Shown here one piece after another: positions 23,343 to 35,825 of a DNA stretch of 64,000 bases (positions within the stretch are counted from its first letter, which is position 1; each line of letters opens with the position of its first letter). A program made the translations under genes and the position numbers. Origin of the DNA: Onychomys torridus (Eukaryota > Chordata > Mammalia > Rodentia > Cricetidae); assembly GCF_903995425.1 (NCBI RefSeq), contig NC_050454.1, positions 51,855,437 to 51,919,436 of the forward strand. Reading direction: 5' to 3'. Below the pieces are notes generated by a model that saw only the letters and a list, made by a program, of their open reading frames with translations, ran no database searches and had not been told where the DNA came from.

Positions 23343-24396
23343 ACTTAGGTGTAACCAAACAGAACAGTCCTAGATGCATGTACTCTAAATTTAACAAGTC
23401 ATTTACTATATAACAGAGACATTGTTTGCTGTGTTGATTGAGGAATATACCCAAAGTATAAAACAGTGTCAAAGATTTCAGGGAAGATTTGTTTTTTCAT
23501 TTCTCCCTCCTTTCAATCACTACTGTACAATTATAAATGCATAATTCATTGACAAATCTATATAATGAATGCAGCATTCTTGTGAGGGACATTGTCTTCT
23601 AGTATACTGAAATTTTAAGATTTATATTACTACAAATTACATTTGATTTGTTATAAAATGAGCAACTGTAAACCCTGTTATCCTGTCCTTGGTCAACTTT
23701 GTATTAAAATAAGTCTTTCTTTTTGTTTTAACTGAAACTCAAGGAGAAGTTGATGAAAACATGTTGGTTTGTTTTATGTGAAGATCCTATTTAAAAGAAA
23801 CAGTAACAGCCATGAAGGATTAGGAATATGGATGAAATACTCATGAGTGTCACTTTTTGAAAGCTGATGAAAATAGTTTGGTTTAGCCAATGGCCTAGGA
23901 GGCAACAGGCCAGCAGGAGGCCATGAGGATTAGCCCTAATTACCTCATGTTTCACCTGAATTAACTCCGGATACAAAAAGCAATTGCTGCAGGAATGGTG
24001 GGGAGACCTTAGACTGGTACTGAGCTATGTAAGCTCTTTGTTTGCACATGATAATTGTTCTTTTGAATTGCTCCTAATTCTACAAGATCAACTGATGGGC
24101 ACTGACTGCACCATGATTAGCTGTACTACAGGGATATACTGCTACTTGCCAGATTTGTCTTGCAACAGAAACCACATTCTCAACAGTAAAAAATATGTCT
24201 GATACTGGACAATCTTGAGTATGTTTGATTGTAAAAGTATATGAATAACTAAAGAAGCTATTCTGAATCAAGGGAAAAACTAGGCAGTGGTGATTTATTT
24301 AAAAATTTTTTTACCAGTCTGCTAATAAATTATTTAATTCACCAAAAGAATTATTTCACATAACTTTGCATCAAGCATTCATTAAAATCATGAACA
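23343..24396. other. Unique non-coding DNA
   Basis: No gene or repeat recognised. Confidence 0.6.
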
Positions 24397-24490
24397 GGTC
24401 CTGGAAGTTGATTTAGCTATTGAGGCTGTTTGCCACACAATCATTGAGGAATGGAGTTCAGATCCCCAGGACACAAAGGGGTTTACCTTT
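24397..24490 (+). mobile_element. Decayed ID/B4-like SINE fragment
   Basis: 'tgatttagctattgaggct', 'atggagttcagatccccagg' and 'acacaaaggggtttacc' follow the tRNA-like head of rodent ID/B4 elements. Diverged, and no A-tail recognised. Confidence 0.4.
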
Positions 24491-25175
24491 TTGTGCGTTA
24501 TTGGCGTGGATTCACACAGAATCCCAAATAATGCAGACTTAAAGTACTTTTGTATGTAGATGTATCTTGGAAGCCTCTAGAGAAGTAGGTCTCCACATAC
24601 ATTTTGCAAAAGGTCTTTAGTGTTAGCTATCCTTCCCCATATACCTTCTTCTACCCTTCCTCCCCCATCTCCTACCTCATTTAATACTTCTTGGTTTATT
24701 GTTCTCCTTCCTTATTTATAATACTATATTCTTTCCATTGGGGCTCTTTAAAGAAGTGGGGTCAGAAGTATTTTAAGAGCTAGAGATGGCAGATCACTTC
24801 AAGGAAACAGTGTTTTCTGGATCATGGAAATTGTACATATGAACTCAGAGTAATTGTGATAGTATGCATATAAGTATGACTTAAACCAAACAAAATCCCT
24901 TCACTGAAGCAGGAAGATAGGCATGATGTCCTACCTAAGTTGAAGAGCTTTTGGATTCTAATAGTTTCTGGAAGAGGGATAGTTTTGTTTGTTTGTTTGT
25001 TTTACTTAATTGTTTGATCCCTGGTATATACACGGCACTCAAGGTCAGATTTCACAGCCCAAAGTAGGTAGACAACACAAACTGTACTCAATTGATTTAT
25101 AAGTAAACCAGAAAAATAAAACAGGGCATGATGCTAGGTGGATAGGGATGGAAGGTGGTTATAGGGGGAGGTGGG
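24491..25175. other. Non-coding DNA, partly unidentified repeat
   Basis: The pyrimidine-rich stretch at 24600-24720 feels like dispersed repeat sequence but I could not name it. A short (TTTG)n run lies near 24985-25005. Confidence 0.4.
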
Positions 25176-25620
25176 TATAGTGATATTTTATTTGTATTGA
25201 AATGTGATTTTATTTGTATGTTAATAAAGTTGCCTTGAGGTCAGAGCAAGCCAGAGCAGAAGCTGGGTGGTGGTGGTGGTGGTGTATGCCTTTTAATCCC
25301 AGCACTTGGGAGGCAGAGCTAGGTAGATCTCTGTGTGTTCAAGGACACAGCCAGCAAGGCAGACACATGCCTTTAAGACCTGGAGGTCTGAACAGACAGG
25401 CAGTGACGAGGAGGTCATATGGCTGGGTTTACAACCAATGAGAAAACAGAACTGAAAGTCTATAAAAAAGACAGAACACACAGAAGTAGCTCTCTGGCAG
25501 AGAGGAAAGACAGCAGAAGCAGTGAAGGGTAAGGCTCTCAGCTATTGCTCTGTCATCTTGGTTTTTAACTCTGCAACTGGCTCTGTGTTTCTTAGTTAAC
25601 AAGAAGGATTGAGGAAGTGA
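25176..25620 (+). mobile_element. ERV LTR, family I copy 2 (diverged, 3' end unclear)
   Basis: It begins TATAGTGATATT, one step from the family start TGTGGTGATATT, with the G of the terminal TG lost. It then has 'aataaagttgccttgaggtc', a B1-like block ('cttttaatcccagcacttgg'), 'aggtcatatggctgggttta', a TATA-like 'tctataaaa' and 'ggctctgtgtttctta' near the 3' side. No target duplication could be paired and the terminal TGCTACA is not found. A GGT run (25265-25283) has expanded inside the B1-like part. Confidence 0.65.
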
Positions 25621-25667
25621 ATATGATCAAATTATATTTTTATTAAACTTCCAAAGAATTAATAAAA

Positions 25668-25848
25668 AAGAAACTTTTTTTTTTTTTTTTTTGGTTTTTT
25701 GAGACAGGGTTTCTCTGTGTAGCTTTGTGCCTTTACTGGAACTCACTCTGTAGACCAGGCTGGCTTTGAACTCAAAGAGATCCGCCTGCCTCTGCCTCCC
25801 AAGTGCTGGGATTAAAGGAGTGCACCACCAACTCCCGGCAAGAAACTT
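25668..25848 (-). mobile_element. B1 SINE, antisense, with target duplication
   Basis: Poly(T), then 'ggttttttgagacagggttt', 'gtgtagctttgtgccttt', 'tagaccaggctggctttg' and 'gtgctgggattaaaggag'. AAGAAACTT occurs at both ends (25668-25676 and 25840-25848), a direct repeat overlapping the tail. It is essentially complete. Confidence 0.94.
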
Positions 25849-25940
25849 CTTAATATGGAAAGGCAAAGCACATGACCCTTGTCTACCACATCCAAGTACA
25901 TGTGCACCAAGATAAGCATACACACAGACAAGCATGCACA

Positions 25941-25970
25941 CCATTACCACCACCACCACCATCACGACTA
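25941..25970 (+). repeat. Short (ACC)n trinucleotide run
   Basis: 'accattaccaccaccaccac' with edges; part of a 118-codon minus frame that otherwise translates the B1. Confidence 0.8.
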
Positions 25971-25984
25971 CTGCATCACACAAA

Positions 25985-27979
25985 TGGCATCACAAGGTCC
26001 TGGATGAATCCCTCATGACTTTAAACATCTACTTTTTGACATTCTTGGTACATGAAAGCTAGTAAGCTTTATGTAAACAACAAGACAGTAAATATTTTGC
26101 TGAATTTCACCCTTGAAATATGCCTGCTGACTTCTGAACCATTAAGTCATATTTCTTACATTCCAGTGTTACCATTTTCTTCCATTCCCATTAAAAACTG
26201 ACTAAGATCTTAACTTTATAGGCAGACCTGATAAAATTGAAAAATTCCAGAAGTGCAAATTATTTATAATGATATGTGTACCTACATTCATAACAACGAC
26301 ATGCTAGGCTGGATAATTATAATTCTGACTGCATTACATTCAAAGTTAACTTTTACTTACAGTAGAACATAGCTGCACACTCACTTAACTGTTCTTTAAG
26401 GCTTATCAAAAATAGAATGTGAATAAATAAATGTTACTGTGGCAATTCAGACCTTTTGTAAATCAAACACATCTCCATTTACTGATTCAATTTAAATACT
26501 TCCTACAGAGAAAGATTGAAGTTTCTATTTTTTTTATTTCCACGAAAAGAATATGTTTGAAATTCTTTTGTAATTAAAAAGGAAAATCTCAAAGTCAGTA
26601 AACATCTGCACAACATATATGCACTAACATATTCATCATTCAACTATTTTTTTTCATAGTCTTATTGTTCATATGCTGTGACCTTTCTGGCCTGATATAC
26701 CACAGTAAGAAACTAGGCATTCTGTGATATATAAACCACCACTGGTGATGCAAAAGCATGTTAACAAAAACCTCCCAGATAGGTAGGACAGGTGATAAGC
26801 AAGTGATTCTGGGCAGTTTGCTCTTGGAGAAGTCTGTGGCTGCACATGAGTTACAAAGCACACTAGGGGGAGGGGGGAGGAGCTTCACCCAGGGAGATTA
26901 CAGATAAATTTCTAGGAAAGAAGAAGGCAATTGTCAAGTGTTCCTCAGCACACACTGAAATATGTACTCAAAAGTCAGTTCCCAAACCCAGGATGTGTCT
27001 TCTTTCATGTTATTAGTTGAATGCAGCTAATTTCTATTGATGGAAGTTACTGACATCTTAACTTGTGGGATTTTTTTTTTTTTTTGTAAGCCTGAAACAA
27101 ACACAATTTCTAAAAACAGACAGTAAATGAATATTTCACTTCCACTTTGCCAAATTTCTCATAATTGATTCCAGGTAAGTCTCCCTTCCCCCATTAAAAT
27201 TTAAGAGTATCCATATGTTCACTGTGAAATGTTACACTACTCATTTGGAGAGAATGTTCTTTCTTTCACATTTCATTTGAACATATGCAAAGAATGACAT
27301 GCTTTGAACTGCAAAAGGCACTTTTTCATTATATTAAAAGCGAGCAGGATTGCTTGCTGATGCTGTGCCATTTTTCTGACCTTTATGTTTTCTTGTTATT
27401 TATATGTTGATTTCTACACTGATTACTAAGTTTAATTATGGCATCTGTATGCTCTTAAAATGTCTGGGCTTGTTGTCCAACAACTGTAAGAAAAAAAATG
27501 CTGTAAATGACACAGAATAAGAAATGTAATCACAAAATTATCTGTTCCACATAAACAACCAAAAGTAGGGTTTGTCTACTTACATATTATACATACACAC
27601 TTCATGTTTATACAGTTGGACCATGCACATGAGCTCACTTATGAGATATTATACTACATAAGGCTTTTCTCTATTTTAATGGTTTCCCTATGTCTATTGC
27701 TTATTTTAAAATCAAGCTTCCATTAGGAAGGATATTCTATATAGAAACTTTATTTGTTTCAATCTCAGTATAATAAAGTATTTATTTTATTTTATTAGTT
27801 CTTTGTTTATAACCATGAGGGGTTTCTGTTAAATTAGTCTTTTAATTGGATTCATCTGCTTGCTAGAGGTTTTTTTTTTTTTTTTCATTCTAACAAATGT
27901 CAATTTTACAAGTCAACCATTTTAAAATTATAGTGCCAATATGGAATCCTTAACTTCTACAGGTAATCTAAGAAAGAAG
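25985..27979. other. Unique AT-rich non-coding DNA
   Basis: No gene or repeat recognised. Poly(T) runs lie near 27069 and 27870. A G-rich string (five then six G) lies near 26866-26877. Confidence 0.55.
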
Positions 27980-28028
27980 TTAAAACAACAACAAAACAAG
28001 CAAACAAACAAAACAAACAAACAAAAAA
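27980..28028 (+). repeat. (CAAA)n simple repeat
   Basis: CAA and CAAA units; no retroposon body recognised upstream. Confidence 0.9.
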
Positions 28029-28263
28029 CCTTATTCACTCAGTCTAATTTAAACCCTAGTCTTTCTCAAATTCATTGTAAAACAGAAATCTTTGGTACCA
28101 TATTGAACTGGATCATACCCTAACAAAAGTAGTCAGTAGTTAAAAAGATATTTCATCTCATATTCAGTTGTAGTCTATTTGTAATGGGCAAAAGGTGAAC
28201 ATATAGATATGTAATAATCATTGCATTAATAAAGGAAATATGATATCTGTGCTAGTGTGTTTG

Positions 28264-28266
<3 letters not shown>

Positions 28267-28332
<66 letters not shown>
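28267..28332 (+). repeat. Compound (TC)n-(TG)n microsatellite
   Basis: About 32 bp of pure TC passing directly into about 35 bp of pure TG. Confidence 0.97.
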
Positions 28333-28335
<3 letters not shown>

Positions 28336-30567
28336 TCAGGTTTGAAAAAGGAAGAAGTTCCATTTTTTGTGGTAACATGCATGAATAGAAGAACCTGGTG
28401 GTTGCATTGTAGGCTAAATGAAGAAATCTAGGCACACGAGCACCAACATGGCATAATCCTGCTTCTGTGATGGATTTAGAGAGTCAAACTCATATGAAGA
28501 TGGAAGAATAGGCTACGTTGTGTGAATGATCACGAAACTGTTGGCCAGACGCTACCAAATTTTTCCGAGATAGCTGAAATGTGTTTCACAGATCTTTTTG
28601 TGCAACATGGTGACAATACTTAATGTATTGCATACTTCAAAACATTTGAAGTAGACTTGTGCACTTACTACAAAAAAAATAAGTATCTGCAACTCATTTA
28701 ATTATTCTACCATGCATACATTTTCAAAACTTCACGTTACTTTCTAGAATATGTTCAATTTTCATTTGTCACTTTTAGTTTAGTATTTCAAGAACATTTG
28801 TTCTACCATTGCCTACTAATTGCACAGACTGTCCTTAAGCACTTTCACCCCATAACACAAACTTGTCTGATGATTTCAATGCTCAAGTGCACACCCCTCT
28901 GTGTGGCCAGTAAATTCATGTCTTCCTGCTTGCAGAGATAGGGTAGTTTTCAAAATGGTTTATGTGTGAAATCTAATTTACTCAGCCTTTGATAAAGTTC
29001 TGAATTGTATGCAGCATATGCATAAAACAATATGAATATATATTGCCTCTGTTTTGAAAATGTTTAAACTCTTGCCTTGGATTTATGAAAAAAAGGATAT
29101 ACTGCATAAAGGCAAGAAAAAGAAGGTATTTTTCCCTGTGAATGATTAGAATCTTCTCCTCAGATTAAACAGTGCAAATACCCTTGAAATAGCATATAAC
29201 CAAAAGAAGTTAAGTGAAATATAAAACTCACAATCCATTCAAAGTTGGATTTTTTTCAATAAACTACAGAGTTTGATGAAACAATCTAAACAAAGACATG
29301 AAGTGTCTACAACAATTTACTCACTTTTAAAATACATGTATTTCTGGCATGTGCTTGGCTTATATAAAAAAAGTGGCTAAGAATTTATATTGTTGCACAG
29401 ACTCTTCTATGAGAGACAAGAAAACTTCTAAACTGCCCAAGCATGTTAACAATCTGGAGATTAATAGTAGAGACTTTGCAATTAGGAAAACAGTCTAACT
29501 TAATTATGATATCAGAAAACAGATGATGTGAGCACTCAGCTAAAGTCTCCTTTATTTTGATTCATGTATAAAAAGAAGATCTCAATACATTCTTCCTAGA
29601 GTTGGGAGGATTAAAAACATGCAATCAGCTGACTTATCCATACACTCTAAGTCTTGTAACTACCAGGAAAATGTTCTTGAACTGCAACAAAGCAAGTACT
29701 GTATCAAACAACTATTCTTCCCACTAAAAGTTAAAGATAGTTTTTGCTTAAAAACAGACGTGCAATTTAAACATTTTTGTTATTACTCTTATTGTAGAGT
29801 AGATCCCCTTATCCTTGGAAGATGCATTCTAAAGTCCCAAGGAATTATTTGAAACCTTAGAGAGTAACAAGCTCTCAATACTGTAATACTGTAATAGCCA
29901 GTCAGATAACATGGATGCTAATGGCTAGCATTGTATACTTTGGACACTGGATAATTCATGAGCAAAGAGCAAGGTGTGATATCATTGGGCTACTTGGAAC
30001 AGTGTGTAGCCTCAAACATGTAAGATGTTCATTTCTGGATCTTTACCTTGTATTATTTGGAGCCACATTTGACCATGTTCAACAAAAAGCAAAGGAAAAA
30101 AAAAAAAACACAGTTAAGGGGCAGATGCAATATGTTTAAAGCAATATGTGTCAAAGAACAAACTCCTCAGGGTGATTCATAGTCTTCAAAGTGAAATTAT
30201 TGACCTATTTTTAAGCATTATGTGCCCCAATATTTGATTTATTTAATGAGGCCCCCTCTAGGACTCAAAAATGCCTGGTTGAGTTGATATTATTAATCAT
30301 TTATAAGAGCTATGGACAAGACACAAACAGCTCATTAATTTCATCTATAATTATTCAAAATGTGTTTAGAGTAATGGAATGATTTTAATAATTTTGGTTG
30401 ACTAGTTAGAAGTTACTATATTGGATAATTTTCAAAATGCATTGAAATACCTTTAAGTAAAAACTATCATTTTTGAAAAGAAGGAATATTTTTAAAAGCC
30501 AAGCTGTATCATTACAGTGAACACAAATGAAAATACTAGGAAACAGACATTAAAAATCAATTTCAAG
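28333..30567. other. Unique AT-rich non-coding DNA
   Basis: No gene or repeat recognised. The frames at 29619-29852 and 29915-30139 resemble nothing known. Confidence 0.6.
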
Positions 30568-30720
30568 AGGTTGGAGAGGTAGCTCCCGGATTAACAATGC
30601 TTGCTGCCTTCTAAAGGACACAAAGTAGGCTTTCGGCACACACATCTCCATAGCATCCAACATCCTCTTCTGGTCTCTAACAGCACAAACACACTAAAAT
30701 AAAAATATAAAATCAACCTT
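30568..30720 (+). mobile_element. B3/B2-type SINE, sense
   Basis: Head 'ggttggagaggtagctccc', 'ttgctgccttctaaaggac', 'catcctcttctggtctctaa', then an A-rich end 'actaaaataaaaatataaaa'. Internally shortened compared with a full B3. Confidence 0.7.
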
Positions 30721-30833
30721 TGTAATAATATATTTCAGTACTTCTAAGCCTCATTACATCATTTTGGTACCTACATATCCACTTCCCCTCTGACATGAAC
30801 ATACACCCTCACTTCTCCCTGTCTTGTTATCCA

Positions 30834-30834
<1 letters not shown>

Positions 30835-30890
<56 letters not shown>
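30835..30890 (+). repeat. (CA)n microsatellite
   Basis: 56 bp of uninterrupted CA, among the longest pure CA runs here. Confidence 0.97.
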
Positions 30891-30893
<3 letters not shown>

Positions 30894-31486
30894 CACTACC
30901 AAATCCAAAGACAATTAACTGCCAGTTTGAAGCTACCCTCATTGCAATCCCAAGAGATATGGGATTGTGGCAGGCTACCTTGGGTTTCTGAGCCTTGGAT
31001 TTGGGGGAATAACAGATGCACAGACATATGAAGTACTTTTAATGATGACAGTGTTCATGACTAAACATTTGTATTTTTTTAGGGAAAAGCAAGGGAGACT
31101 GAGATACATACACATGTTTCCAGCATGTGTAGTCTTATTCTTAAAGGAATGCATGGACTCTATTTAGAATCATTACATGCTGTATAAATGTCACTCACTG
31201 CCATGGCCATTTAAATCAATCCACATGTGGATAAGTGGTCTGAATCTCATGAAGGACTAACTTATACTCAAAGATCTTAAGAAACTTAACATTTGCTTGC
31301 ACTGAAGTGTTAATAGGCACAACTTGAAATTAGTGCTAGAAAACTAGATTTCAGATTTTGATATTGAAATTGAAATGAATTGTGAATTTAAAGAATCAAA
31401 AGAAATTATTTCTTTGTTCATATGTTATATATAGAAATTTATAGAAATCTTTCATAAAGTGTTTCCTGACTATGAGGAAAAGATAA
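30891..31486. other. Unique non-coding DNA
   Basis: No feature recognised. Confidence 0.6.
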
Positions 31487-31642
31487 AAATTATCAATCCC
31501 AGCATTCGGGAGGCAGAGGCAGGTGGATCTTTGTGAGTTTGAGGCCAGCCTGGTCTACTAAACTAGATCCAGGAAAGGAGCCAAGCTACCCAGAGAAACC
31601 GTGTCTCAAAAAACAAACAAACAAACAAACAAATTATCAATC
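31487..31642 (+). mobile_element. 5'-truncated B1 with 12 bp target duplication
   Basis: The body runs 31499-31630, starting inside B1 at 'ccagcattcgggaggcagag' and continuing 'gaggccagcctggtctac', 'cagagaaaccgtgtctc', then a (CAAA)n tail. AAATTATCAATC is repeated exactly at 31487-31498 and 31631-31642. The insertion was therefore already truncated: the missing left part was never present at this site. Confidence 0.95.
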
Positions 31643-33300
31643 ACAGAATAATATGTCCATTGGGGCACTGTATGGGCTGAGATTTTTCCATAGAACAGTA
31701 AGTACTAAGTGAATCAGTGTACTCAAATGTATATCAGCATCATTCACTTAAAGGATGTATTTATGTCATTCTAAAGGTAACCATTTTACCTGATTTCTAA
31801 AAACCCTGAATACTGTTAAGTCACATACCCTTTTCATTTGCCCTCCTTCCTACTCCTTTCACCTCCTTCCAGTCCTTCTTTTCACATTTCTGTTTTTATT
31901 TTCTTTATTTGGTGTATCACCAATCATCTCAGCTAGACCATGAACTCATTATTCCCTAACCTTAGCCTCTTGACTGCTGGGATTCTAGACTTACACACAG
32001 CTTCAACTATTTCCTTGCTGACTATATTTAATGAGAGCTAAAGAACAAAAATACAGAAAAAGAATCAAACTAGTGATTTATGTTCTCAAGGAAGCCCTTG
32101 AACAATGTTTAAACACTCAACTCCAAAGAGGCTGTAAATAGGTTTTGTTAATTTCTGAGCTTGAATAACATTAATTTTTACAAGGCAAAAATAACTTTTA
32201 TTAATACTAGCCACTTTTGCAAGAGTTGTCTTTAATAAGAGTCATTACAAAGAGGTCTAATGAAAATAAACACCTGCAAATTTGGCACAAGGAAATTAAG
32301 CGAAGTTCTTTGTAAAGGTAATGTTTTGTTAGTAAATAATTTTAAACTAGGAAAATACAAGTTACAAAATAAATATGCACACTATCTATTTCTCTCTTCT
32401 TCTCCCCCTCTCTCTTTCTCTTCACACTAAATTTCTGGAACAAAATAGATTCCTTGTCAAATGAATACAATAAGGACTTAGGTTCTCAGCCTGGCAAACT
32501 CTCAGAATATACTGATTGTACTAAAACTCAGTTCTTTCCATTCAACATCCCGGGCTTCCTATCTCATCTGTCTTCCTGGAAAATCCTCTGTTGTAGTTTA
32601 CCCTACCTTAGTGCAAAGATCATATAGTTCATTTAAGAATTATTCTTGTTATCCCATTTTCAGAATTAATAATAATATAATTTGAATTAATTACTAATAT
32701 AATTTAGAATGAATAATAAAATATATTACTTGTGTGATGATGGCACACACTCATATATTACAATTCTCATATTTATGAAACATATAAACTATTTTAGTCT
32801 TTCCCTAACTGTTAAAGACTTCCTATCCAATATTAGGATTATAATGATTTAGAACTTTCTCTTTTTTTCATCTTCTATGCATCATTCAATCTCTCGGCCT
32901 CTTCAATTTGTTCTTTAGCACGAATTTTGATGAAATTATTATGTACTATAAAATGAAACAGAATCTTTAAGGATTATGAACCCAAAGTAAGTAACAACTC
33001 TTTTTCCCATTCTAAAATAACATAGAATTCCAGAACACTAGAACTAGAATTATGGAAATGAAAAGAAGAAGAAAGAGGAGGAAAAGGAGGAAGAGGATAG
33101 AGAATAGAGATAGGTGGTCGGGAAAATTAGGAAGAATGAATACTTTTACAAACTACAATTTATTATAGCAGATAGTTTTTTACAAGTACTAAATATCCAT
33201 ACCAATTTGTTTTAAGCAAGAGTCATACATTTACAAATGGAAGTCATCTGTATTTTCTAGGTGACACACTAATAAAAAACTACTTAGGTGGGCATGAAAA
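31643..33300. other. Mostly unique AT-rich non-coding DNA
   Basis: At 31900-32008, 'gctagaccatgaactcat' and 'tgactgctgggattctagac' look like a very old antisense B1. A purine-rich stretch lies at 33058-33115. Nothing else recognised. Confidence 0.5.
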
Positions 33301-33301
33301 A

Positions 33302-33507
33302 ATCTCCCTCATGAACGTTGATTCAGAAATACTCAATAAAATATTGGCAAACAGACTCCAAGAATGCATCAAAACAATTATCCACCATGGTCAAGTATTT
33401 TTCATCCTAGGGATGCAAGGGTGGTTAAACATAAAAAGTCTGTCAATATAATACACAGTATAAACAAACTGAAAGAAAAAAAAACAGATGATCATCTCAC
33501 TAGACAG
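33302..33507 (+). pseudogene. LINE-1 ORF2 fragment (reverse transcriptase region)
   Basis: From the ATG at 33311 one frame reads MNVDSEILNKILANRLQE then KTIIHHGQV and LGMQGWLNIKKS, matching the L1 ORF2 segment just upstream of the reverse-transcriptase catalytic motifs. At the A-run near 33476-33484 the match shifts frame: the codons for the expected 'HMIIS' appear one base out. The rest of ORF2 is absent, so this is a short dead LINE-1 remnant. Confidence 0.85.
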
Positions 33508-33774
33508 AATTTATTTAAGTCAAAATAACTGACTATATTCTCACAAACCAAATCCCACTTCCAAACTGAGCTGATAAACAGGTAATGGACATCTCTCTCT
33601 AGGTAAGTGTGGACATGATGATGGAGCTAAGCCCTCCTCTGCAGAAATTACCACCTCTGGTTATTGTGACCATATGGATAGCTTAAATGCATTTTTTGAA
33701 GATTGTTACCTATTTTTATTCTCACAATTCTTTCATTAATTAGAGTACTACACATGCATGTATAAATATGTACA

Positions 33775-33775
<1 letters not shown>

Positions 33776-33825
<50 letters not shown>
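33776..33825 (+). repeat. (CA)n microsatellite
   Basis: 50 bp of CA lying exactly where the tail of the adjoining antisense B1 would be, suggesting array growth from a SINE tail. Confidence 0.96.
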
Positions 33826-33826
<1 letters not shown>

Positions 33827-33943
33827 TTAAGACGGGGCGTACCATTGGTTGGCCTAGAATTCCCTATGCAATGAAGTCACAGAGATCTATCTGCCTCTTC
33901 CTCTGAGTACTGCCATTAAAGGCATATGCCTTCATGCCTTGCC
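33826..33943 (-). mobile_element. B1 SINE, antisense, diverged
   Basis: 'ttggttggcctagaattcc', 'tcacagagatctatctgcct' and 'gtactgccattaaaggcat' follow the antisense B1 order; the middle is shortened. Confidence 0.8.
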
Positions 33944-35787
33944 TGAAACCAGTGCATTTTTACAAAAACTATTTTAATTCTAAGCCTGTCATAGTTTTTA
34001 TTTTTACATGCATTCACTTTTCATGTTGAACTCGAAAGATGAACTCATCAACTGTTACTCAGAGAAAACTAATAATCTTTCCATTCAAAGATTCACAGTA
34101 TCATGGAACATGTTGATCAAATAAGTATACTTCTTTGTTTGCCCAATAATATGAAATGAAATTGACAAGATAAAGAAAACCATAACATATTTTGTTGACA
34201 AATAATAAGACTTAAATGCTCCATCCTCATTGGGAGTTGATAGACTTTAAATAAGTGATACCCTCAATGCCTTACCTAACTATGGGAAATCTGAGATGGT
34301 TTTCTCTAAAAAAATATTTAGTACTGTAGCAAAAGTATTAACAAACACTAACCTAGAAAGAGGTGCAAGAGCTGAGTGCAAGAAACTGAAGATCAATGGT
34401 TCTGCATAATTGCCCCCAATTAGTCTCTAGATGCTCTAGATGCATCTACAACAATAATACAAGTAAAATCCCCAATAATTTTGAAGATCAGTATTTCATG
34501 TCTTCAGTCTTTTATCACAACATTGTGGTTGATAGTTAATTAGGAGGCTTTGTGTAATCTGATTAATTAAAAGATGAAACAAATTAAGCCCAGTAAGGAA
34601 TAAAAATAGTAAAATGAACAGCAAATTATATATTCTTGAACTTCCAACTTATGTTTTAGAATTTTCCATAAATTAAGACTTATTTAACCAAGATACAAAA
34701 TTATATACAACCACACAGAAGGTAAGCCTGATAGCAAATTAGAAAATATTCCAGGTTTGTAGTGAGGAGATGGACAGATTAAAATAAAAATGGCTGACAG
34801 GTTTCTCTTTAACTTTCTCTGGTTTCATGCTAAAATTTATTGCTAGATTTGAAAATATTATTGATCACTTATATCACAAATATATTGCTTTATTAAAGAA
34901 TGATTTGTTGCTGATTTAAAATGTCAATATTTTTTCAATAATGAATTGAAAAAAGAATTCAAAACTTTGCCAAAAAAACTCAATAATTTCAAAGCTATGG
35001 ATTATATATGTCTCAGAAACTATGAAACACATTTGGTGTACATAATGAAACCTGAAACAATCTATACAACATATAATGTACAAACCTTAAAATGATATAA
35101 ACAAATACTAGATAAGTTTTCATGTATCATAGACTAAATTTCTCTAAAATTCCACTAATAATTAAGTAATGTAGTCATCAGTTCCATCTATAAACTCACA
35201 AGGAACAGAAATATGTTATTATAAGTATGTTACATTTAAACAATACAAAAATTTAAATAGGTGCCTTTGGATACAAAGACTAGAAAAAAAACTTGTTGAA
35301 TGCATTATGGAATGTAGCAATTATTTTATATCTAAATGGTCTTTAAGTATTTTGAGTCCAGACACATCTAAAATTTGACTTAAATAAATACTAGTTATAA
35401 ACATCAGCAAAGGTTGATTTTGAATGGTGAACCTGCCCAACTCATATTTTTTTCAAATTTCTACTTACAATCTAAAGCATCATTCTCCTCCTACTCTCTC
35501 CAAAATGTTCAATTTTTAATAAATAAACATCTGGTTTGGGAATGGGCTATGCTACCTGCTGTTCCTCACTCCTCCGGGAAAGGGGAAAAGCAAGCAGTTA
35601 TTCAATATCATTTTTGTTATCCTAGCAATAGCTGTGGTTTTTAAAGAAATAAAGCAGGAGAAATGAAAAGTGCACTTGAACACTGTGGATGGAATTTGTT
35701 ATGATATGCACACAGTTATATTAATGTCAATGTATCTTAATGGAAAATTAGACTATGGGAATCTTATATAGAGAAAACAGGATGCAA

Positions 35788-35788
<1 letters not shown>
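33944..35788. other. Unique very AT-rich non-coding DNA
   Basis: No gene or repeat recognised. The frame at 35414-35644 resembles nothing known. Confidence 0.6.

Positions 35789-35823
<35 letters not shown>
35789..35823 (+). repeat. (AC)n microsatellite
   Basis: 35 bp of pure AC. Confidence 0.97.

Positions 35824-35825
<2 letters not shown>

Noticed and set aside
25627..25983. 118-codon minus frame
   Set aside because: It translates the B1 SINE plus the ACC run.
20150..28332. CRISPR array suggested by many spaced repeats
   Set aside because: All repeated strings are microsatellites, SINEs or LTRs; there are no regular repeat-spacer units and the DNA is clearly mammalian.
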